Part shown: piece by piece, positions 57,714 through 64,000 of the stretch
Numbering within the stretch: position 1 is the stretch's first letter
Layout of the letters: each line of letters begins with the position of its first letter
Source of the DNA: Ehretia macrophylla
Taxonomy: Eukaryota; Streptophyta; Magnoliopsida; Boraginales; Ehretiaceae
DNA: 64,000 nt
NCBI GenBank assembly: GCA_037974665.1
Contig: CM075768.1
Location: 64,631,816 to 64,695,815, forward strand
Direction: 5' to 3'
The notes under the pieces: generated by a model
The model's input: only the letters and a program-made list of their open reading frames with translations
What the model was told of the DNA's origin: nothing
The model's database searches: none
Program-made: the position numbers and the translations under genes

Positions 57714-58271
57714 CCTTTTCAATTTTTTTTGCTCCGGTTAGGGTTGCCAAGATACTTTATCCACCACATTTCTATTATCGAATCCCACGGCACCTTGGGC
57801 AAGACAACTTCGCTTCACGTGGAGGCTGGGCCCGTAAACCGAGGGCGTAGGGCTTGTGACCAGGTCACCGTCGCTCCGATACCCATAACTTTTGATCCAT
57901 AAGGAGTTACGCGGCGCACAACATACCGTTGGAAAGATCTTCAAGAGCTCTACGATGGTGGCAGCAAACTTGCTCGCCGTGCCCTTTTTGGAGCCCAAAA
58001 TTGAACGTTTTCATCAGTTTCGGGACACTTTTCTGGTTTTGATATGTTTTTTCATCCTGTATCGTACATCGTGAGCTGTTAAAAGGACGACAACCTTACA
58101 CTTGTTACATTAGAGGGCTCTACAACGCATCGATATCTCGTCTTACGAGGATGCTGGGTTGTTGAAGCGGATGGGTTGTCGTTAAGCCCATTGGGCCTTC
58201 TGAATGGGCCATCTCTCCAGGCTGGGACTGTGAACCGTTAACACATAAAGGAATTGTTCCGTCAACATGAC

Positions 58272-58390
58272 GGGTCCGATCATACCAGCAGTAATGCACC
58301 GGATCCGATCAGAACTCCGAAGTTAAGCGTGCTTGGGCGAGAGTAGTACTAGGATGGGTGACCCCCTGGGAAATCCTCGTGTTGCATCCC
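58272..58390 (+). rRNA. 5S rRNA gene, copy 85
   Basis: Five substitutions are seen (5G>C, 20C>G, 36C>G, 102G>A, 116C>T). It is the counterpart of copy 74. All control boxes match consensus. Confidence 0.96.
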
Positions 58391-58949
58391 CTTTTAAATT
58401 TTTTCTCCTCCGGTTAGGGTTTCCAATATACTTTATCCACCACATTTCTATCATCTAATCCCACGGCACCTTGGGCAAGACAACTTCGCTTCACGTGGAG
58501 GTTGGGCCAGCAAACTGAGGGCGTAGAGCTTGTGACCAAGTCTCTTTCGCTCCGGTGCCCATAACTTTTGATCTGTAAGGACTTATGCGGCGCACATCAT
58601 ACCATTGGAAAGCTCTCTGAGAGCTCTACGACAGGGGCAGCCAGCTTGCTCGCTATGACCTTTTTTGGAGCCCAAAATCGAACGTTTTCATCAATTTCAG
58701 GCCATTTTTCTGATTTTTGCTATGTTTTTCCATCCCGGATCGTACGTCGTGAGCTGTTAAAAGGACGACAACATTACTCACGGGAAATTAGAGGGCCCTA
58801 CAATGCGTCAATATCTTGTCTTGCGAGGATGCTTGGTTGTTGATACGGATGGGTTGTCGTTTAGCCCATTGGGCCTTCTGAATGGGCCATCTCCTTAGGC
58901 TGGGACTGTGAACCGTTAACACATAGAGGAATTGTGCTATCAACATAAC

Positions 58950-59068
58950 GGGTCCGATCATTCCAGCACCAATTTACCGGATCCCATCAGAACTCTGAAG
59001 TTACGCGTGCTTGGGCGAGAGTAGTACTAGGATGGGTGACCCCCTGGGAAGTCCTCGTGTTGCACTCC
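58950..59068 (+). rRNA. 5S rRNA gene, copy 86
   Basis: Eight substitutions are seen (5G>C, 13A>T, 21T>C, 25G>T, 26C>T, 47C>T, 55A>C, 117C>T). One is in box A. The spacer (GGAGCAAAGC) is like that of copies 75 and 76. Confidence 0.95.
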
Positions 59069-59627
59069 CCTTTTCAATTTTTTTTCCTCCGGTTAGGGTT
59101 GCCAAGATACTTTATCCACCACGTTTCTATTATCGAATCCAACGGCACCTGGGGCAAGATAACTTTGCTTCACGTGGAGGTTGGGCCAGCAAACCGAGGG
59201 CGTAGGGCATGTGACCACGTCACCGTCGCCCTGGTGCCCAAAACTTTTGATCTGTAAGGAGTTACGCGGAGCAAAGCATACCTTTGGAAGGCTCTCCGAG
59301 AACTCTACGACGGCAGCAGCCAACTTGCTCGCTGTGCCCTTTTTTGGATCCCGAAATCGAACATTTTCATTAGTTTCGGGCCACTTTTCTCATTTAGCTT
59401 TGTTTTTCCATCCCGGATCGTACGTCGTGAGCTGTTAAAAGGACGACAACCTTATTCACGGGACATTGGAGGGCCCTACAACGGGTTGATATCTCGTCTT
59501 GCGAGGATGCTGGGTTGTTGAAGCGGATGGGTTGTCGTTAAGCCCATTATGCCTTCTAAATGGGCTATCTCTCTAGGCTGGGACTGTGAACCGTTAACAC
59601 ATAAAGGAATTGGGGCATCAACATGAC

Positions 59628-59746
59628 GAGTGCGTTCATACTAGTACTAATGCACCGGATCCCATCAGAACTCCAAAGTTAAGCGTGCTGGGGCGAGAGT
59701 ACTATTAGGACGGATGACCCCTTGGGAAGTCCTCGTGTTGCACCCC
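59628..59746 (+). rRNA. 5S rRNA gene, copy 87 (diverged)
   Basis: Eleven substitutions are seen (2G>A, 8A>T, 15C>T, 18C>T, 48G>A, 63T>G, 75G>C, 78C>T, 84T>C, 87G>A, 95C>T). It is the counterpart of copy 77 with further decay in box C. Confidence 0.92.
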
Positions 59747-60298
59747 CGTTTTCAATTTTTTTTGCTCCGATTAGGGTTGCCAAGATTCTTTATCCACCAC
59801 ATTTCTATTATCGAATCCCACAGCACCTTGGGCAAGACAACTTCACTTCACGTGGAGGCGGGGCTAGCAAACCGAGGGCGTCGGGCGTGTGACCAGGTCT
59901 CCTTCTCTCCGGTGCCCATAACTTTTGATCCGTAAGGAGTTATGCGGCGTACAGCATACCGTTGGAAAGCTCTCCGAGAGATCCACAACGAGGATAGCCA
60001 GCTTGCTCGTTCTACTCATTTTTGGAGCCCAAAATCGAATGTTTTAATCAGTTTTGGATCTTTTTCAGCTCTTTTTTTTCGTCCCGGATCGTACGTTGTG
60101 AGCTATTAAAAGGATGACAACCATACTCGCGGGATATTACAGGGCCCTACAACGCGTTGATATCTCGTCTTGCGAGGATGCTGGGTTGTTGAAGTGGATG
60201 GGTTGTCGTTAAGCCCATTGGGCATTCTGAATAGGCGATCTCTCTAGGCTGGGACTGTGAACCGTTAACACATAAAGAAATTCTTCCCTCAATATGAC
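59747..60298 (+). other. 5S spacer with small deletion (copies 87-88)
   Basis: Around 60058 GTTTTGG is followed directly by ATCTTTTTCAGC, so part of the GGCCACTTTTC stretch is missing (about 7 bp). The remainder is a normal TATA-like-class spacer. Confidence 0.6.
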
Positions 60299-60417
60299 GG
60301 GCGCGATCTTACTAGCACTAATGCACCGGATCCGATCAGAACCCTGAAGTTAAGCGTGCTTGGGTAAGAGTAGTACTTGGATGGGTGACCCCCTGGGAAG
60401 TCCTCGTGTTGCATCCC
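60299..60417 (+). rRNA. 5S rRNA gene, copy 88 (diverged)
   Basis: Ten substitutions are seen (4T>C, 11A>T, 15C>T, 36C>G, 45T>C, 47C>T, 67C>T, 68G>A, 80A>T, 116C>T). Several (4, 11, 67, 80, 116) are shared with copy 79, while the leader is like that of copy 78, suggesting a mosaic. Confidence 0.93.
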
Positions 60418-60975
60418 CCTTTTCAACTTTATTTGCTCCGGTTAGGGTTGCCAAGATACTTTATCCACCACATTTATATTATCGAATCCCACAGCACCTT
60501 GGGCAAGACAACTTTACTTCACGTGGAGGCTGGGCCCGCAAACCAACGGCGTAGGGCTTGTGACCAGGTCTCCGTCGCTTAGGTGCTCATAACTTTTCAT
60601 CCTTATGGAGTTACACGGTTCACAACATACCGTTGGAAACGTCTTCGAAAGCTGTACGACGGGTGTAACTAGCTTGCTTGCTGTGCCATTTTTGGAGCCC
60701 CAAATCGAACGTTTTCATTAGTTTCGGGACACTTTTCTGATTTTACTATGTTTTTTCGTCCTGTATCGTACGTCGTGAGCTGTTAAAAGGACGACAACCT
60801 TACTCGCGTGACATTAGAGGGCCCTACAACGCCTCGATATCTCGTCTTGCAAGGATGCTGGGTTGTTGAAGTGGATGGGTTGTCGTTAAGCCCATCGGGC
60901 CTTCTGAATGGGCTATCTCTCTTGGCTGGGATTGTGAACCGTTAACACATTAAGGAATTGGGCCATCAACATGAC

Positions 60976-61094
60976 GGGTAAGATCACACCAGCACTAATG
61001 CACTGGATCCCATTAGAACTCCGAAGTTAAGCATGCTTGGGCGAGAGTAGTACTAGGTTGGGTGACCCCCTGGGAAGTCCTCGTGTTGCACCCC
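60976..61094 (+). rRNA. 5S rRNA gene, copy 89
   Basis: Seven substitutions are seen (5G>A, 6C>A, 12T>C, 29C>T, 39C>T, 58G>A, 83A>T). 83 is in box C. The leader reads CACATTAAGG. Confidence 0.95.
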
Positions 61095-61650
61095 CCTTTT
61101 AAATTTTTTTCCTCCGGTTAGTGTTGCCAAGATACTTTATCCACCACATTTCTATTATTGAATCCCACGGCACCTTGGGCAAGACAACTTCGCTTCACGT
61201 GGAGGCTGGGCCAGCAATACGAGGGCGTAGGGCTTATGACCAAGTCTCTTTCGCTCCGATGCCTATAAATTTTGATCCGTAAGGAGTTACGCGGCGCAAA
61301 TCATACCGTTGGAAAGCTCTCCAAGAGCTCAACGACGGCAGTAGCCAACTTGCACGCTGTGCCCTTTTTGGAGCCCAAAATCGAAAGTTTTCATCAGTTT
61401 CGGGCCACTTTTCTTATTTAGCTCTGTTTTTCTGTCCTGGATCGTACGTCGTGAACTGTTAAAAGGACGACAACCTTACTCGCGGGACATTAGAGGGCCC
61501 TACAACGCGTCGATATCTCATTTTCTGAGAATGGTGGGTTGTTGAAGTGGATGGGTTGTCGTTAAGCCCATTTGACCTTCTGAATGGGCCATCTCTCTAG
61601 GATGGGTCTGTGAACCGTTAACACATAAAGTAATTGTTAGTCAACATGAC

Positions 61651-61769
61651 AGGTGCGATCATACCAGTACTAATGCACCCGATCCCATCAGAACTCCGAA
61701 GTTAAGCGTGCTAAGGCGAGAGTAGTACTAGGATCGGTGACCCCCTGGGAAGTCCTCATGTTGCACCCC
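61651..61769 (+). rRNA. 5S rRNA gene, copy 90
   Basis: Seven substitutions are seen (1G>A, 18C>T, 30G>C, 63T>A, 64G>A, 85G>C, 108G>A). Two are in box A and one in box C. The leader lost about three bases (TTGTTAGTCAAC). Confidence 0.95.
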
Positions 61770-62328
61770 CATTTTAAATTTTTTTTCCTCCGATTAGGGT
61801 TGCCAAGATACTTTATCCACCACATTTCTATTATCGAATCCCACGGTACCTTGGGCAAGAAAACTTCGCTTCACGTGGAGGCTGGGCCAGGAAACTAAGG
61901 GCGTAGGGCTTGTGACCAGGTCCCATTCGCTTCGGTTCCCATAACTTTTGATCCGCAAGGAGTTACGTGGCGCACAGCATACCGTTGGAAAGCTCTCCGA
62001 GAGCTCTATGATGGGGGCAGCCAGCTTGCTTGCTGTGCCTTTATATGGAGCCCAAAATCGAACGTTTTCTTCAGTTTCGGGAGACTTTTCTATTTTAGTT
62101 CTGTTTTTTCATCCCGGATCGTATGTTGTGAGCTGTTAAAATGACGACAACATTACTCGTGGGACATTAGAGGGCCCTACAACCCGTCGATATCTCATCT
62201 TGCGAGGTTGCTGGGTTGTTGAAGCGGATGGGTTGCTGTTAAGTCCATTGGGCCTTCTGAATGGGCCACCTCTATAGGCTGGGACTGTGAACCGTTAACA
62301 CAAAAAGGAATTGTGCTCTCAACATGAC

Positions 62329-62447
62329 GGGTGCGATCATACCAGCACTAATGCACCAGATCCGATCAGAGCTTCGAAGTTAAGCATGCTTGGGCGAGAG
62401 TAGTACTAGGATGGGTGACCCCCGGGGAAGTCCTCGGGTTGCACCCC
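62329..62447 (+). rRNA. 5S rRNA gene, copy 91
   Basis: Seven substitutions are seen (30G>A, 36C>G, 43A>G, 46C>T, 58G>A, 96T>G, 109T>G). It has an A-run leader joined to a TATA-class tail (GTGCTCTCAAC), a hybrid. Confidence 0.95.
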
Positions 62448-63006
62448 CCTTTTCAATTTTTTTTGCTCCGGTTAGGGTTGTCAAGATACTTTATCCACCA
62501 CATTTCTATTATCGAATCCCACAGCACCTTGGGCAAGACAACTTCGCTTCACGTGGAGGCGGGGCTAGCAAACCGAGGGCGTAGGGCTTGTGACTAGGTC
62601 TCCTTCGCTCCGATGCCCATAACTTTTGATCCGTAAGGAGTTACGCGGCGCATAGTATACCGTTGGAAAGCTCTCCTAGAGCTCTACGACGGGGGCAGCC
62701 AGCTTGCTTGCTGAACCCTTTTTTGGAGCCCAAAACCGAATGTTTTCATAACTTTCGGGCCACTTTTCTAGTTTTGCTCTGGTTTTACGTCCTGGAACGT
62801 ACGTCATGAGCTATTAAAAGGATGAAAACCTTACTCGCGGGGCATTAGAGGGCCCTACAATGCGTTGATATCTCGTCTGGCGAGGATGCTAGGTTGTTGA
62901 AGTGGATGGGTTGTCGTTAAGCCCATTGGGCTTTCTGAATGGGCCATCTCTCTAGGCGGGGACTGTGAACCGTTAACACATAAAGGAATTGTTCCCTCAA
63001 CATGAC

Positions 63007-63124
63007 GGGTGCGATCATACCAGCACTAATTCACCGAATCCGATCAAAACTTCGAAGTTAAGCATGCTTGGGCGAGAGTAGTACTAGGATGGGTGACCCC
63101 TGGGAAGTCCTTGTGTTGCACCCC
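63007..63124 (+). rRNA. 5S rRNA gene, copy 92 (1-nt deletion in box C)
   Basis: One C of 91-95 is lost, as in copy 36. Seven substitutions are seen as well (25G>T, 31G>A, 36C>G, 41G>A, 46C>T, 58G>A, 107C>T). The box C spacing change may reduce transcription. Confidence 0.92.
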
Positions 63125-63681
63125 CTTTTTCAATTTTTTTTGCTCCAGTTAGGGTTGCCAAGATACTTTTCCACCACATTTCTATTATCGAATCCCACCG
63201 CACCTTGGGCAAGACAACTTCACTTCACGTGGAGGCTGGGCCCGCAGACCGAGGGCGTAGAGCTTGTGACCAGGTCTCTGTCGCTCCGGTGCCCATAACT
63301 TTTGATCCATAAGGATTTACGCGACGCATAGCATACTGTTGGAAAGCTCTCCGAGAGCTCTACGACGGGGCAGCCAGCCTGCTCACCGTGCCCTTTTACG
63401 GGGCCCAAAATCGAACTTTTTCATTAGTTTCGGGCCACATTTCTAATTTAGCTCTATTTTTTCGTCCCGGATCGTACGTTGTGAGCTGTTAAAAGGAAGA
63501 CAACCTTATTCGCGAGACATTAGAGGGCCCTAGAACTCGTCGATATCTCATCTTGTGAGGATGCTAGGTTGTTGAAGCGGATGGGTTGTCGTTAAGCCCA
63601 TTGGGCCTTCTGAAGGGGCCATCTTTCTAGGCTCGGACTGTGAACCGTTAACACATAAAGGAATTGTGCGATCAACATGAC

Positions 63682-63800
63682 GGGTGCGATCATACCAGCA
63701 CTAATGCACCGGATCCCATCAGAACAACAAAGTTAAGCGTGCTTTGGCGAGAGAAGTGCTGGGATGGGTAACCCCCTGGGAAGTCCTCGTGTTGCACCCC
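63682..63800 (+). rRNA. 5S rRNA gene, copy 93 (last in window)
   Basis: Eight substitutions are seen (45T>A, 46C>A, 48G>A, 64G>T, 73T>A, 77A>G, 80A>G, 89G>A). Positions 1-44 and 90-119 match consensus, but box A and box C are altered. Confidence 0.94.
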
Positions 63801-64000
63801 CCTTTTCAATTTTTTTTCATTCGGTTATGGTTGCCAAGATATTTTATCCACCACAATTGTATTATTGAATCCCACGGCACCTTGGGCAAGACAACTTCGC
63901 TTCACATAGAGGCTGGGCCTGCAAATCAAGGGCGTAGGGCTTGTGACCAGGTCTCCTTCGCTCCGGTGCCCATAACTTTTTATCTATACGGAGTTACACG
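63801..64000 (+). other. Partial 5S spacer at window end
   Basis: This is the T-rich terminator and the first 200 bp of a normal spacer, cut by the window edge. The array evidently continues to the right. Confidence 0.9.

Larger units (their letters stand above)
47435..60975 (+). repeat. Ten-unit duplication, copies 69-78 and 79-88
   Basis: The correspondences are 69/79, 70/80, 71/81 and 82, 72/83, 73/84, 74/85, 75 or 76/86, 77/87 and 78/88. Offsets are 6770-6779 bp at both ends and 7454-7456 bp in the middle. The second block therefore gained one unit (81 or 82) and lost one (75 or 76 type). Confidence 0.8.
1257..64000 (+). repeat. Tandem 5S rDNA array, 93 head-to-tail genes, unit about 677 bp
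   Basis: The same cassette recurs without interruption: a 119-bp 5S gene, a T-rich terminator, and a spacer of about 558 bp. Start-to-start distances are nearly all 674-680 bp. The exceptions are 638 (copies 14-15), 655 (24-25), 650 (48-49), 614 (50-51), 666 (60-61), 684 (45-46) and 671-673 in a few. All genes lie on the + strand. In 74 copies the element near -28 is CATAAAGG-like; in about 19 it is CAAAAAGG-like. Spacer classes follow these leaders in part: the A-run class carries ATATCACGTCTT and TTATTAAGCTC, and the TATA-like class carries ATATCTCGTCTT. The spacer reading frames are unstable between units, so I read them as non-coding. Confidence 0.97.

Noticed and set aside
1613-63298. 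Recurring + strand frames of about 64-73 codons starting inside each 5S gene
   Set aside because: They begin within the 5S rRNA sequence itself (TTGGGCGAGAG or the GTG/ATG before it) and run into the spacer, so they are by-products of the rRNA gene.
2373-63408. Many recurring antisense reading frames of 60-110 codons in the spacers
   Set aside because: They repeat only because the spacer repeats. Starts and stops move from unit to unit, indels break the frame freely, and no known domain is visible. They overlap the 5S spacer exactly.
1257-64000. CRISPR-like or bacterial repeat array
   Set aside because: The repeat unit is about 677 bp and contains a eukaryotic 5S gene with pol III boxes and terminators. 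There are no short direct repeats with unique spacers and no cas genes.
1257-64000. tRNA, 45S rRNA or other RNA genes inside the spacer
   Set aside because: I found no cloverleaf with matching A and B boxes and no 18S, 5.8S or 25S sequence. The conserved spacer hairpins are too short to support a separate RNA gene.

Overview
The window is plant nuclear DNA made almost entirely of one tandem array of 5S ribosomal RNA genes. From position 1257 to the end it holds 93 complete 5S genes, all on the + strand and head to tail, in units of mostly 676-678 bp: a 119-bp gene plus a spacer of about 558 bp. The gene sequence is recognisably that of a land plant: GGGTGCGATC start, GCACCGGATCCCATCAGAAC core, plant A box, intermediate element and C box, and a GCACCC end that pairs with the start. 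I do not recognise the spacer well enough to name a species. There is no convincing protein-coding gene.

Layout. Positions 1-1256 are non-5S sequence that ends in a motif typical of Ty3/gypsy long terminal repeats (GGTTGGGGCGTGACA). Array spacer begins immediately after it, so a retroelement LTR appears to have inserted into a 5S spacer. Positions 1257-1551 are the rest of that interrupted spacer. Genes (copies 1-93) then run from 1552 to 63800, and the window stops 200 bp into the spacer after copy 93.

Each unit carries a pol III transcription cassette. It has an A/T-rich element about 28 bp before the gene, usually C at -1, the internal control boxes, and a T-rich terminator just after the gene. 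The spacer also keeps a short perfect palindrome and, before the promoter, a hairpin-capable inverted repeat.

The unusual part is the structure inside the array. By hand count no copy equals the array consensus. Copies carry 2 to 14 substitutions, averaging about 7 in 119 nt, with an excess of C>T and G>A changes at the six CpG sites. The units are not independent: I see dimeric (about 1354 bp), hexameric (about 4.06 kb) and ten-unit (about 6.78 kb) repeated blocks, plus dispersed matching blocks and one nearly identical 194-bp spacer tract 21.6 kb apart. Short spacer deletions often have microhomology at their ends. This looks like an old, weakly homogenised, probably methylated array shaped by unequal exchange and local conversion.

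Numbering used below: 5S positions 1-119 run from the first G of GGGTGC to the fourth C of GCACCCC. Substitutions are written against the array consensus I built by eye. Box A is taken as 50-64, the intermediate element (IE) as 67-72 and box C as 80-97, by analogy with Arabidopsis 5S genes. All substitution counts are by hand.
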